Shown here in pieces: positions 21,646 through 32,345 of a stretch of DNA of 64,000 nucleotides. The notes under the pieces are model-generated. The model saw nothing but the letters and a program-made list of their open reading frames with translations. It was not told where the DNA came from and searched no databases. A program made the translations under genes and the position numbers. The stretch lies in NCBI GenBank assembly GCA_037974335.1, contig CM075760.1, positions 32,029,942-32,093,941 of the forward strand, read 5' to 3'. The DNA is from Prionace glauca. Taxonomy: Eukaryota > Chordata > Chondrichthyes > Carcharhiniformes > Carcharhinidae. The number at the start of each line of letters is the position of its first letter. The first letter of the stretch is position 1.

Positions 21646-23450
21646 TCCTTTATTAGCAGTAAGGAGCAAGGGGGACACACAGTAATCTCTTTAGAGTTCG
21701 ACAGAAAAATACAGGTTGTTCTCGATTTTTTGATTCTTCTAATCTGATAAAAAGTGTAACCCAGATCAGAATGTGGCTTCACTGACTCAGAAACTGAGGT
21801 TGTTTTTCAGGAGTACATCTGGCTGTTTTGTGAGTGCTGATCGACGTGGGGCACCAATAAGTGGGATTCAGAGAGAATTATCTAGTCTCATTGCTTCTCT
21901 TTGCCTTTCTGACATTTTCAGGGTTTCTGCCTCCCTTTTCTTGTTTCTGTCTCTGTCAGTTGTTCGTTCTGACGCTCTTTTCGAAGTGCCTTGAAAATGC
22001 GGAGTTTAGAAAATCTAACTTGTCTCGGAATCTTATGAAAAAAAAATCCTCACAGGAAGAATTCTGTTAATAGTAGCGAACATATTTCTGTATTTTACAG
22101 GTAAGTTTAAAATTATAACGGTTAGGCAAAATGCTTAATTTAGTGGGAATCAGGGCAAAATCAATTCCCTCTGCATGCGGCGCAGTAACAGTTGCAATCT
22201 GCAGTTTCGTGTTGATTTGAATTCGTTTTATTCATTCTTAATGCCGTGCACATCGGATAAACAGAATGAGCTATCAAGATGCAGAACAAGGAAAACATTT
22301 CTTCCTTCTTTATAGTCATCTAACCTGAAGTGTGTGTTACTCGGAAAAATAATAATAATTATCTGATGACATAATTATGCATCGATGTGATGTATCGATG
22401 TGAATCCTGTAACTTCTTTGGTCGCGCTGGCAAAATGCTTTTCCCAAACCATTTATTTTGCACGGACCAACACAAACTGACGCCAACTTCAATAAAAAAA
22501 TTGAAAAATATTAATCTGTCAGTTTGTTTGCCTATTAGTATTGTATCGTCCAGGTATCATTCACAACTTAAACTCCAAAGACCTTAGTGCATCAAAGTGC
22601 AGCAACATTTATCTACCATACGTTTGGATGGAATTAACATCTGATAACCACATCAGTTGTGTACATTTATCCCTAAATGCAATCTCCAGGCAATAACTCC
22701 CATGGGCAATGGCAAACAATGTTCGCATAGAGTGGATGATAACAAAAGGGCAAATGGCCACCCGACCTCCTGCTGCAAACTTTCATCCCTGACAACGATA
22801 TTCAATATTCACACTTCAGCAACTGGCTCCCAGGTCCAGCTATCGAGTGACTGAACCTCTCTGTGACTCGCAAAGGCCGGCGCCTGCAGTAAGTGAAAGC
22901 CGCCAGCAGATGGTGATATTGTATTATTTTCGTCACGAGACAGTGACATTCCCGTTTCAATTCACAGTTAGATTTTCTGCCTATCACCCTGACTGGAATA
23001 GTGCCTTTCCAATACTACCACCGCTATGGCAAAGGAAACTAGCAAAGTGCAATAAATGCTTGATTCGACATCGAAGCCCACTCTCGGTAAAAATATGTTT
23101 TAAATGGTTTATTTTGGGGATATTTGTGGCATCTCCTCCACCAGTGGCCCAGAGTGAGGGGGAATTACTATTGGTTTTACCCTGTGTGAACTGACCATTA
23201 GTTGGAGAGGTTCATGATCAAAAATATCATTCCAATAAATCTCCTGCCCAACACCAATTTGGTGCAGAGCAAGACAGAGAGGCTTTGAGGTAAAGATATA
23301 AAACGCACACGTGTTTAAATTGTGATAAGTGAGTTATACATATTGGTCCAGAAACGTGGGGGAGAATTATCATTTTTCATTCTTGAAAATGTGACTGTGG
23401 GATATTTTAACTTTGAATCAGAGAGCGCCATCTAGATGGTGGTTTAGTTT
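21646..23450. other. Intergenic, no gene seen
   Basis: AT-rich, no V segment found. A CTCF-like word, AGCGCCATCTAGATGG, lies at 23424-23439; its minus strand carries TAGATGGCGCT. Weak evidence. Confidence 0.35.
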
Positions 23451-23454
23451 CTCA

Positions 23455-24320
23455 TCCAGTGAAGCAGCACCTCGGATAGGTTTGATCTGATTTGCTTTCT
23501 TGTTGTCAAATGTATTAACATAAACTGAAAAGTATTGTTGTTGCGCGCTATACAGAGAAAGCGTAAGTACATGGAGAGTGACAAGAACGAGAGCAGAATG
23601 TGGTGGAACTTTCATAGCTGAGGTATCGAGAAAGATCAACTTTGTGCGAGGTAGTTCCATTTAAAAGCCTGATGGCAGCAGGGAAGAAGCTGTTCTTGAA
23701 TCGGTGGGTACATGAACTCAAACATTTGTAATTTTCCTGACGGTACAAAGTGGAAGAGAGAATATCCGGGGTGCGTGGGATCCTCAATTATTCTGGCTGC
23801 TTTGCCGAAGCAATGTAGACAGAGCCAAGGAATGCGAGGCTGGTTTGCATGGTGGACTGTGCTACATTCACGACTTTTTGTACTTTCTTACGTTCCTTGG
23901 CAGAGCAGGAGCCAAACCAAGCTGTGATACAACCAGAGAGGATGCTTTCCATGATGCTTTGTAAAGGTTGGTGAGAGTTGTAGCTGACATGCCAAACGTC
24001 CTTCGACTTCTGAGAAAGTAAAGGCGTTTGTGGGCGTTAGTGGGCTTCCTTAACTATAGTGTCAGCATGGGGGGATCAGGACAGGTTGTTGGTGATCTGG
24101 TCACCTAAAAACTTGAAGCTCTAGACCCTTCCTACTTCGTCCAGGTTGATGTAGACAGGGGCAATTTCTCCTCAAGCTTCCTAAAGTCGATGACAATTTA
24201 ATTCGTTTTGTTGACATTGAGGGAGAGATTATTGTCGCCGCACCAATTCCACCAGATTCTCTATCTCATTCCTGTATTCTGTCTCGTCATTGTTGGAGAT
24301 AAGACTCAATACGGTGGTGT
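23455..24320 (-). mobile_element. Rex1/L2-like LINE 3' portion
   Basis: The minus-strand frame ends with THRFKNSFFPAAIRLLN, the usual C-terminus of this LINE group. The 3' end is AATACATTTGACAACAAG followed by ATCAAA-type tail words (complement at 23466-23520). The frame is broken upstream. A 19-21-base duplication (CGGAGCGAGATGGAG) lies just beyond at 24328-24368. Confidence 0.75.
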
Positions 24321-24455
24321 CGTATACGGAGCGAGATGGAGTAGATACGGAGCGAGATGGAGTAGATATCTATTCCAATCTTGTTTGTTGTATTCAAATT
24401 CCACCAGCGTTCTGGTGGTCCCAGATTATTCCACGATCGTCTCACCTAAAACTGG

Positions 24456-24550
24456 TGCTCCAGGTGAGGCTCGAACTCACAACCTCGGCATAGCCCGCTG
24501 ACTGCACTGCTGTATAAGTACCGCGCGCTAACCGATTGCGCCACTGGAGC
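24456..24550 (-). tRNA. tRNA-Ile (TAT) with 21-base intron
   Basis: Minus strand. The acceptor GCTCCAG pairs with CTGGAGC, discriminator A. A box GGCGCAATCGG and B box AGTTCGAGCC are present. Exon 1 (24513-24550) ends after the anticodon TAT (ACTTATA), the intron is 24492-24512, and the second exon starts ATGCCGAGG. It closely matches the vertebrate intron-bearing Ile-TAT gene. TTTT follows within 10 bases. Confidence 0.95.
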
Positions 24551-25379
24551 ACTCAGCTTTGCTCATTTTTGTCAACTGTTAAAGGCTCCCGCAGCGTTAC
24601 CTCCAATCGCAGTCTCCAATCGCCAGCAGAAAGCGGCGACTGCAGCTTCAGTCAGCGGGTTACTGCCCATCCCTGGGATACAAGGTCCAACCCCGTTCAA
24701 ACCTCCCCATACACCGAACACAAGCTCAGCAAAACGCAGATAGATTATATTCCGCTCACTGAACCTTCGAGTAGCATTTACACAACACCCGAGTGATTCA
24801 CAAACACAATTCACACCAACTTTCCAAAACTTTTCAGTGATAACTTCCTGCATTGATTGAAAAGCTGAGTGTTGGGAATCTAGAAATGAGCACCATGGGA
24901 TTTGTGTTATCCTGTGACTTCTTTCCCACTGTTCTCCCTCAGGTTTGTAATTCCATTTGTGTTGTATATTGAAGCGAATCTTATATCAAAATTAGAAGAA
25001 AACAAGGAAAATATCGAACCTTGGAACAAATCCTGAGGGAAATGGATCACAATATTCGGAAGGAGGTGCAGTTGTGAATGGTGTTATTGATGATTGAGTG
25101 GAAAGTATTGGATCGCTGGGCTCCTGGTGGTCGGTTCCCTTCCCTCCCGTTGAATTCCTGCCTGTGATAAGAGACATGGATTAATTTTACCTGCCCGTCC
25201 ATAGGAGAAAGGGAATAACCAACACACTACAGCAGTGCTGCGGGATCAACGGAACTAAAGAGACTTGTATAGAATTGTAAACAGTGCGGTCATGCTGCAG
25301 TTCTGGAACAGGTTTTACAGAAATAGAATTGTGGTCAGTGACACATTAGTTTAGAATATATTGACCTGCTGTTGTCTCA
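24551..25379. other. Spacer between tRNA genes
   Basis: No gene. The stretch from about 24885 shares GCACCATGGGAT and nearby words with the stretch upstream of tRNA-Val (from about 5757). Confidence 0.4.
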
Positions 25380-25400
25380 GTCTCTGTGGCGCAATGGGTC

Positions 25401-25436
<36 letters not shown>

Positions 25437-25453
25437 GAGACCACCCAGGGACG
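25380..25453 (+). tRNA. tRNA-Asn (GTT)
   Basis: Seventy-four bases. GTCTCTG pairs with CAGGGAC, discriminator G. A box GGCGCAATGGGT; the anticodon stem-loop TTCGGCTGTTAACCGAA gives GTT; B box GGTTCGAGACC. It matches the vertebrate Asn consensus. A T6 run lies about 12 bases downstream. Confidence 0.95.
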
Positions 25454-25679
25454 GTATTTCATTATTTTTTCACTATCAGCATTCATAGGCAAACACTTAC
25501 CTATTTGCAAAGGGTCCCTGGGTGCGAATGAAAAAAAAACTCTCAATTGTTACCGGCTGGACAATTATCTGGTGTTACCAACAGTATTTAATGACAACCG
25601 ACTTCAAACATATTACATATAACATTATATACATGCTTCCATTGTACTATTAAACTTAAAGGAATACAATCGAATCATG

Positions 25680-25930
25680 AACTTGTGGCTGAGTATTTGT
25701 TCCAATTCCATATCCCTGTTTCCAATCATTCCTGGATAGATCGTAAATCTGTCTAACCCAAACTGAAATGTGTTCAATGATGGAACATCAGGACCCTCTG
25801 GAGTCGAGAGTTCCGAAGATTCACGAGCCTTTGAGTGAAGCAATTTCTCCTCATTGCTGTCCCAAATCATCAGCACCTTATCCTGAGATTGTGTCCCCGT
25901 GCTTCAGATTCCCGGATCAGGGGAAATAAC
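25680..25930 (-). mobile_element. Old CR1-like LINE fragment
   Basis: The minus strand carries a diverged copy of the region with ARESSEL-like and NEEKLLHSKA-like residues, matching the segment that ends FFTQRVV in other copies. Heavily decayed. Confidence 0.6.
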
Positions 25931-26139
25931 GTTTCAGTTTCTTTAATACTATTTATTGTTTCTCGTTCAAGGTGTTGAGATTTTCCAGCATTTTTACAGG
26001 AGGAACCAGTAAGGGCAACGTAAGTATGAATTGGTGTTGGCCATTGACGGGATTGTTCAACGGGACTTACATTTCTCTCTGCTATTCAAGGTGGCAGGAA
26101 TATTGAACGAGGATTTTCAGGCTCCTTGTGAGTGTCGGG

Positions 26140-26211
26140 GGTTCCGTGGTGTAATGGCGAGCACTCTGGACTTTGAATCCAGTGATCCGAGTTCAAATCT
26201 CGGCGGGACCT
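26140..26211 (+). tRNA. tRNA-Gln (TTG)
   Basis: Seventy-two bases. GGTTCCG pairs with CGGGACC (one G-T pair), discriminator T. A box TGGTGTAATGG, anticodon loop ACTTTGAAT giving TTG, B box AGTTCAAATCT. It matches vertebrate Gln-TTG with few changes. Confidence 0.93.
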
Positions 26212-26462
26212 TGTTTCCATACGCAGATTGTTGATTTGCCGAAGAGTGTTTTGTTTTACAAAGCACCGATCGAGAGGACAATTTGTCGGCCAGTTCAATT
26301 GGTCTGACAATGCACAGTGTGATCATCCTCTGTTGCCAGATGCCTACAATGTCAGTGGTTCTCGTGTTTTTGCTGCTCTTTAACTCCTCTGTTGGAAAAT
26401 AAAAAGAAGCAGTTGGTGTCACACAATAACAATTCGACTGGAGTCTGGCAATTATTGAGCAA

Positions 26463-26503
<41 letters not shown>

Positions 26504-26521
26504 TGTGGAGGTGTGTGTGCA
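26463..26521. repeat. TG/GA microsatellite
   Basis: TG repeats (26463-26481), then GA repeats (26482-26502), then mixed TG. Confidence 0.95.
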
Positions 26522-27164
26522 TGTGTAATGCCCCCGCATTGCCCCAAATCTTATAAATTGCCGCCCCCCCCCAAACTTGCCTTAATCTAGTCCACCTCAA
26601 TAAAATCACTCGTCCATCTCCTTCTCTCCAATAGACAACAATCCCAGCATCAGAAACCAGAAACTTCTGTCTAATTTGAACTTTTCAAAATAAAACTTAC
26701 TCCAAAGAAATCCCTCCATCTGTTTTAACGGAAATTTGTCAACGGTAAAAAAAATCTGTGTATTTTGCTTCTTAAAATTAAACATGTTTAGAAGAAATTC
26801 TTCAACAGATTTCATCAACTTTTTTGGAAATTATTTTCATCATTCTGAAAAATGTAATGTTTCCATGTTTCTTTTCGAGAAATTTCCAACTTTTCAAAAG
26901 GTAGCTTAAACTTGCTGATCTTTTTTTCCCAATACTTTAACGAAAAATTGTCATTTAAAAAAGAAACTTTTTTTTTCAAAAGAAAAATTTTTCAGTTTTT
27001 TTTTAGTCAGCATTGTTTTTGAAAAATAAGTAGGTAAGGTAAATATCTTCATAGAAGCTGATTGCATTTGGTCAACATTTCCCTGAATTGGTCTAAAATC
27101 AGTGAAAATATATTTTTCATCCACACAAATATAGACCTTTTGAACTAATGTTACAATAACATAG

Positions 27165-27237
27165 CGAGCCAGCCAGGAGTCGAACCTGGAATCTTCTGAT
27201 CCGTAGTCAGACGCGTTATCCATTGCGCCACTGGCCC
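27165..27237 (-). tRNA. tRNA-Arg (ACG)
   Basis: Minus strand, 73 bases. GGGCCAG pairs with CTGGCTC, discriminator G. A box GGCGCAATGGA; the anticodon arm TCTGACTACGGATCAGA gives ACG; B box GGTTCGACTCC. It matches the vertebrate Arg-ACG consensus essentially throughout. Confidence 0.95.
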
Positions 27238-27756
27238 ACGGCGAAAACAGCTGCAGCACTATTTACATATCCGTCGGAAGCTTCAAAATTGGCAGAAACA
27301 TGGTCAAAATATATTCGATTTAGTGAGGAAATGTTACAGAATTGAAATTGTCTATTCTCACTCACAGTCATTCTACTTTGCCTTGAATTGAGTTAACCTG
27401 CTGTGCTGGGATTCGAACCCTGGTTCTCAAAGCTTCATTTTCTTCTCTGCGTTATCAGTCCAGCGTCAACAGAATGACTGGAAACCGCACCCCTCCCGCC
27501 AGTGAATCCACTATTGAATATTGCCTGAATATAGTATCTTACAATCATATGACACTGGCTCTTACTTGGGCCTCAAAATATATTCAGGAAAAGATAAAAG
27601 TGCAGAAAATTCATGACAAACTGAGCTGGAAAGAAGATAAACCTATTCTGACTCAGCACACTCAGCACTCAGTTAACAGTTCGTTCAGCGGCTAAAAGAG
27701 CAGGGCAGAGGCTGGGAATCCTGCAGGAGTAACTCCCCTCCTGACTCCCAAAAAAC

Positions 27757-27905
27757 ATCGAACATCGAACAGTCCAACACACTGCAGGTCATCCGTCTCA
27801 CGATGTTGTGCTGAGCTTTGTCCGAACCCATGATCAAGATCAAGTTCAAGCTATCCCACTCCCTATAATTCTAATGTGCTCCATGTGTCTACCCAATAAC
27901 CGCAC
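27757..27905 (-). mobile_element. CR1-like LINE 3' fragment
   Basis: Complement of a 3' end: GAACATCGAACAGTCCAACAC, then TCACGATGTTGTGCTGA and TGCTCCATGTGTCTACCC. Common elasmobranch-style repeat, heavily truncated. Confidence 0.6.
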
Positions 27906-28036
27906 GGAAAGAGCCCAGTCGGACACCCACACCCATCCTGACCCCGCCTGCCATGAGACATCTGGACGGGGCAAGTTCCTTCTGATTCCCGCTCCACAGA
28001 TAGAGCCAGGAATACTGACATCACCCGGCAACGCAA

Positions 28037-28960
28037 CAGAATGTTACAGTTGGACAGAAAGTTGGTTAGACCGCATTTGGAGTACTGCTTCCAGTTCTGG
28101 TCACCTCACTACCGGAAGGACATGGAGACTCTGGAGAGAGTGCACAGGAGGTTTATCAGGATGTTGCCTGGTATGGAAGGACTGGGGTATGGAAGGGCAG
28201 CACGGTAGGACAGCGGTCAGCACTGCTGCTTCACAGCTCCAGGGTCCTGAGTTCGATTCTCAGCTCGGGTCACTGCCTGTGTGGAGTTGGCACATTCTCG
28301 TGTCTGCGTAGGTTTCCTCCGGGTGCTCCGGTTTCCTCCCACAGTCCAAAGATGTGCAGGTTAAGTTGATTGGCCATGCTAAGAAATTGCCCCTTAGTGT
28401 CCAGGGATGCTTAGGTTAGAGGGATTAGTAGGTGTAATATGTAGGGATGTGGGGGTAGGGCCTGGGTGGGATTGTGTTCGGTGCAGACTCGATGGGCCGA
28501 AGGGCCTCTTTCTGCACTGTAGGGTTCTATGATTCTAAGTTATAAGGAAGGATTGAACAAATTGGGGCCGTTTTCCCTTGAAAGACGGCGACTGAGTGGG
28601 GATCTAATAGACGTATATAAGATTATGAAGGGTATAGATAGAGTAAACAGAGGTAAGCTATTTCCTACGATAGAGACACATAGGACAAGGGGCCATTGGC
28701 TGAAGGTGAGGGGGGACAGGTATAACACAGATATTAGAGGGAGGTTCTTCACAAGAAGGGTAGTGGGGGTATGGAATGCTCTGCCAAGTAAGGTGGTGGA
28801 GGCAAACACACTAGAGTCATTTGAGAGTAACTTAGACAGGCACATGAGTGGGTTGGAGATGTGGATATAGGAGATTGTTTTAAGTAAGGGTCATTAGCAT
28901 TGGGGAGTCCCTGGTAAGGTAAATGGATATTTCCTATTTCTTATGTTATGTTCTTATGTT
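28037..28960 (+). mobile_element. CR1-like LINE split by a SINE
   Basis: The left part (28037-28192) encodes LVRPHLEYCFQFWSPHYRKD and ERVHRRFIRMLPGM. The right part (28541-28960) resumes with YKEGLNKLGPFSLERRRLSG and FFTRRVVGVWNALPSKVVEANT. It ends with TTCTTATG tail units. The V-SINE at 28195-28540 lies in between, so the SINE is younger. Confidence 0.9.
28195..28540 (+). mobile_element. V-SINE (HE1-like), nearly full length
   Basis: The tRNA-derived head has A-box-like GGCAGCACGGTAGGACAG and B-box-like GAGTTCGATTC. The conserved core reads GGTTTCCTCCGGGTGCTCCG. The tail, GATGGGCCGAAGGGCC then GTTCTATGATTCT, resembles the CR1-like LINE 3' end. No clear target duplication. Confidence 0.9.
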
Positions 28961-28984
28961 CTGATATGGTACCATAAAAATTTT

Positions 28985-29465
28985 TTTTTTCCTTTTCATT
29001 CACAGGTTTTAAATCGGTCTGCCTTGTGTCCAACGAGGGGCATACACGCGATGGGTTGTACTTGGGCTGCTCTTGGTTGTTCGAGATTGGCCTAGTGCTT
29101 CGTGTCATTAGCATGTGACTAAACTGGACCAGATACTGGGCAAGACAACAGCTCAGTGACTATCACTGATTGCTGTGCAGACACATGGATTTGGGCCAGT
29201 GTCTGTGGGAGTTTGCGCATTCCCCCTGTGCTTGAGTGGGTTTTCTCCGGGTGCTCCGGTTTCCTCCCACACCCCAAAGATGTGCTGTTAGGCTGACTGG
29301 CAGTAATAAATTGTCCGTAAATCAGTTTCCCTCAATCTGGATGGCCATAAAACATTAGATAAGGGTCATGGGTGGAGAGGGGGACTGGTGGTGTTGAGAT
29401 GGCTGTGTGGGCTCGTTGGGCCGAAGGGCCTGTTTCCCGGGCTGTTTTTGTTCTTTGTTCTTTTA
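28985..29465 (+). mobile_element. Long-headed SINE family, copy 1
   Basis: Shares the V-type core (GGGTGCTCCGGTTTCCTCCC) but has a longer unrelated 5' part (CAACGAGGGGCAT, GGGCTGCTCTTGG). Tail TTGGGCCGAAGGGCCTG then TTCTTTGTTCTT. It directly follows a LINE 3' end. Confidence 0.75.
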
Positions 29466-29467
29466 TC

Positions 29468-29790
29468 AGTTTAGGCAGCAAATTCCAGACACCCACCATC
29501 ACTTGAACGAGAACCTTTTTCCTAATGCCCCCTCTAATCCTTCCACCAATCACTTTATATCTGTGCAGCCCCCACTAACCCCTCTCCCACCTTGCCATCC
29601 CCACCCACCCACAATACGTGACCTCTCTCTGCTCAGGGGAAACAGGCCTTTTCTTTCCACCCTGTCTTGGCTCCCTCATAATTTTGGACACTTCAGTTCG
29701 ATCCCCCTCAGCCTCCTCTGCTCTGGGGAAACAAACCTTGCCAATCCAATCTTTCCTCATCACCACAATTCCCCAGCCCTGTCAAGACTG
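29468..29790 (-). mobile_element. Old LINE fragment
   Basis: The complement contains TTCCCCAGAGCAGAGGAGGC and related words seen in diverged CR1-like copies. No intact frame. Confidence 0.5.
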
Positions 29791-29867
29791 TTGTAAATCC
29801 AAATGGTTATCCAATCTGACTAAACTGTCCATTTAACATTGTCCCATTGCCAACTGTGAACAACCAC

Positions 29868-30175
29868 CAGATACTGACCCCAGTGTGACACACTGGTTCG
29901 CACTGCTGCCTCAAAGGGACTTGGTTCAATTCTGGCCTCGTGTGACTGTGTGGAATTTGCATGTTCTCCCCATGTCTGTGTGGGTTTTCTCTGGGTGCTC
30001 CGGTTTCCTCCCACTGTTTAAAGATGTGTGGGAGAGGTTGATTGGTCATGCTTTAGTGACAGGGGGAGTTGCAGGGTAAATGTGTGGGTTATGGGGACAG
30101 GGCATGGATGGGATTGTGGTTAGTGCAGACTTGATGGACTGAATGGCCTCCCCTGTACTGTAGGGATTTTACACA
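29868..30175 (+). mobile_element. V-SINE, diverged copy
   Basis: B-box-like GGTTCAATTC, core TTTTCTCTGGGTGCTCCGG, tail GATGGACTGAATGGCC. More diverged than the 28195 copy. Confidence 0.85.
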
Positions 30176-30416
30176 CAAATGAGAAACAGAGACTTTGCAA
30201 ATGTTGGGATACTAATTCATAAAACAATGGGATATTTGTTGACTTGTTCAGGTAAATCTCAGTGATGGTCATTGTCCAGATCTACATTAAAACAATGGTG
30301 CAGTCCAAGATTAAAAGTCATTTATCCTGAAATTGGACATTGCCACTGACTCCCAATATAACCGAGAGATGTAAACTCACACCACACCCTGATGTGGCGA
30401 TAGGGACTCCTCTCAG

Positions 30417-30597
30417 TTATTACAGTTTGGACCTTGTATCAGTAATCTCTGTCCTAAACCTCCCTCAGTTATTACAATCTGGGCCTTGTATCAGTAATCT
30501 CTGTCCTAAGCCGCTCTCAATTATTACAATCTGGGCCTTGTATCAGTAATCTCTGCCCTAAACCACTCTCAGTTATTACAATCCCGACCTTAAGAAG
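30417..30597. repeat. 52-bp tandem repeat, about 3.4 copies
   Basis: Units start TTATTACA at 30417, 30469, 30521 and 30573, exactly 52 bases apart. Each carries CCTTGTATCAGTAATCTCTG. Confidence 0.95.
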
Positions 30598-30800
30598 AGG
30601 ACACAGAAATTTAATATAATTGACAACAGAATTGAAGGGGGTGATAAGGAGATTTTTTTACACAACAATATGATCTAGAATGCACAACCTGACATGTGCT
30701 AGAAGCAGGTTTAATAGTAACTTTAAAAGAAAATTGGATTAATATTGATGGAGTTATGGTGAATTGGATTAATTAGATAGTTCACTCATCTTTTTGACAT
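30598..30800 (+). mobile_element. Old LINE fragment
   Basis: Diverged 3' segment, GGACACAGAAATTTAATATAA then AGGAGATTTTTTTACAC, matching the TRGH..FKVRGG / FFTQ region by position. Low identity. Confidence 0.45.
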
Positions 30801-30920
30801 TTTGAATGTTTCTCCTCTACGGTTTTAAGATTTGATCTTTTCAGTCACAACGTGTCTGAAACAGAAGATTAAACCATTGGGTTTGATGAGCTGTCAGATC
30901 TGTTTCCTCTTTGTCTGTGT

Positions 30921-31599
30921 AACTTGAGAACACAGTAAAAAGTCTGACAACACCAGGTTTTAGTCCAACCAATTTATTTGATAATATTCTCACAAGCAAG
31001 CAAGCTTTCGAGGTTACCCTCTTCGTCAGGTGAATGGAGAGTTCTGGCCTCAGACAGAACATATAAAGCACAGACAGTTTAGAGATTGCTGATTAGAATG
31101 CGAATCCTTACACCTAACCTAACCTGCTGTTCAAGTCTTAAAGTGGCTGATAATGTGAGTGGAAGGAGCACTGATCACAGTTTAAAGAGATGTGTATTGT
31201 CTCCAGACAGTACAGTAAGTGAGGTTTTGCAAACCCAGGCAAGTCACGGGGGTGCAAAACCTCACTCACTGTACTGTCTGGAGACAATACACATCTCTTT
31301 AAACTGTGATCAGTGCTCCTTCCACTCACATTATCAGCCACTTTAAGACTTGAACAGCAGGTTAGGTTAGGTGTAAGGATTCGCATTCTAATCAGCAATC
31401 TCTAAACTGTCTGTGCTTTATATGTTCTGTCTGAGGCCAGAACTCTCCATTCACCTGACGAAGAGGGTAACCTCGAAAGCTTGCTTGCTTGTGAGAATAT
31501 TATCAAATAAATCGGTTGGACTAAAACCTGGTGTTGTCAGACTTTTTACTGTGTTTACGCCAGTCCAACGCCGGCATACCCACATCATAACTTGAGAAC
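30921..31599 (+). repeat. Foldback insertion, 300-bp near-perfect arms, 11-bp target duplication
   Basis: Arms 30931-31231 and 31253-31553 are inverted copies with only about two differences that I could find, around a 21-base loop (31232-31252). The unit extends to 31588 with the family's 3' end (GCCAGTCCAACGCCGGCAT). The 11-base direct repeat AACTTGAGAAC flanks it (30921-30931 and 31589-31599). Ends and internal words match the other foldback-family copies. No protein is encoded. Each arm holds a hammerhead-like core (see findings). Confidence 0.93.
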
Positions 31600-31992
31600 T
31601 GCAGATAACCATGAGAAAGAACTGATTATTTTCAGTTCTTCTAACATATATACCTCAGATATCAGAAATCTCAGGAGATCCTCATGCCCTCATTATTCTC
31701 GCCACGAATATAACAGCCCTCAGTCAGGTTGAGTCAGTCACATATGTCTCTGCTATGATGTTTCCACTTCTATTTTATCACTCGCTTCCCAGTGACACTC
31801 ACCATAACACAGACACTTTAAAATATCATTGCTCCCTTACATCTTGTCCTCCTATTGTAATCGATTGTTTGTTGGGCCTCGTCTCCCTTAAGATCAGATT
31901 ACCTGCAGTTCAAATGACCTGAGACACTGAAACTGACCTCTGTGATTATTATTATGTCAGACTCCAGTCAGCCCCAGGAGCTACAGTTGTAA

Positions 31993-32140
31993 AATACAGT
32001 AAGAAGTCTCACAACACCAGGTTTAAGTCCAAACAGTTCATTTGATAGTAAAGCTTGTGGGATTACTATCAAATAAACTGGTTGAACTTCAACCTGGTGT
32101 CGTGAGACTTCTTACTGTGTTCACCCCAGTCCATCTCTAC
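31993..32140 (+). repeat. Short foldback copy of the same family
   Basis: Left arm AGTAAGAAGTCTCACAACAC and right arm GTGTCGTGAGACTTCTTACT flank a short loop near 32060. The right end continues into TTCACCCCAGTCCATCTC. Possible 6-base flank repeat TAAAAT. Confidence 0.85.
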
Positions 32141-32162
32141 GTCAAGACTAAAATCTCATTTT

Positions 32163-32345
32163 ATCATAAAAATGAAATACTGCGGATGCTGGAATCTGAA
32201 ACAAAAGCACAAAATGCTGGAAAATCTCAGCAGGTCTGACAGCATCTGTGGAGAGAGAATAGAGTCAATGTCTCGAGTCTGGATGACCCTTTATCAGAGC
32301 TCTTCTGAAGTGTCATCCAGACTCGAAATGGCTCTATTCTCGAAC
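32163..32345. repeat. Interspersed repeat with partial foldback
   Basis: Carries TACTGCGGATGCTGGAATCT, then TCTCAGCAGGTCTGACAGCA. The end GAGTCTGGATGACCC is repeated inverted (TCATCCAGACTCGAAA). It recurs in the opposite orientation at 47935-48105 and in part near 57820-57870. Confidence 0.75.

Noticed and set aside
27398-27465. tRNA-like stretch with GGGATTCGAACCC
   Set aside because: A T-arm-like word is present, but the acceptor ends do not pair and the anticodon arm is malformed. At best a tRNA pseudogene or SINE head.
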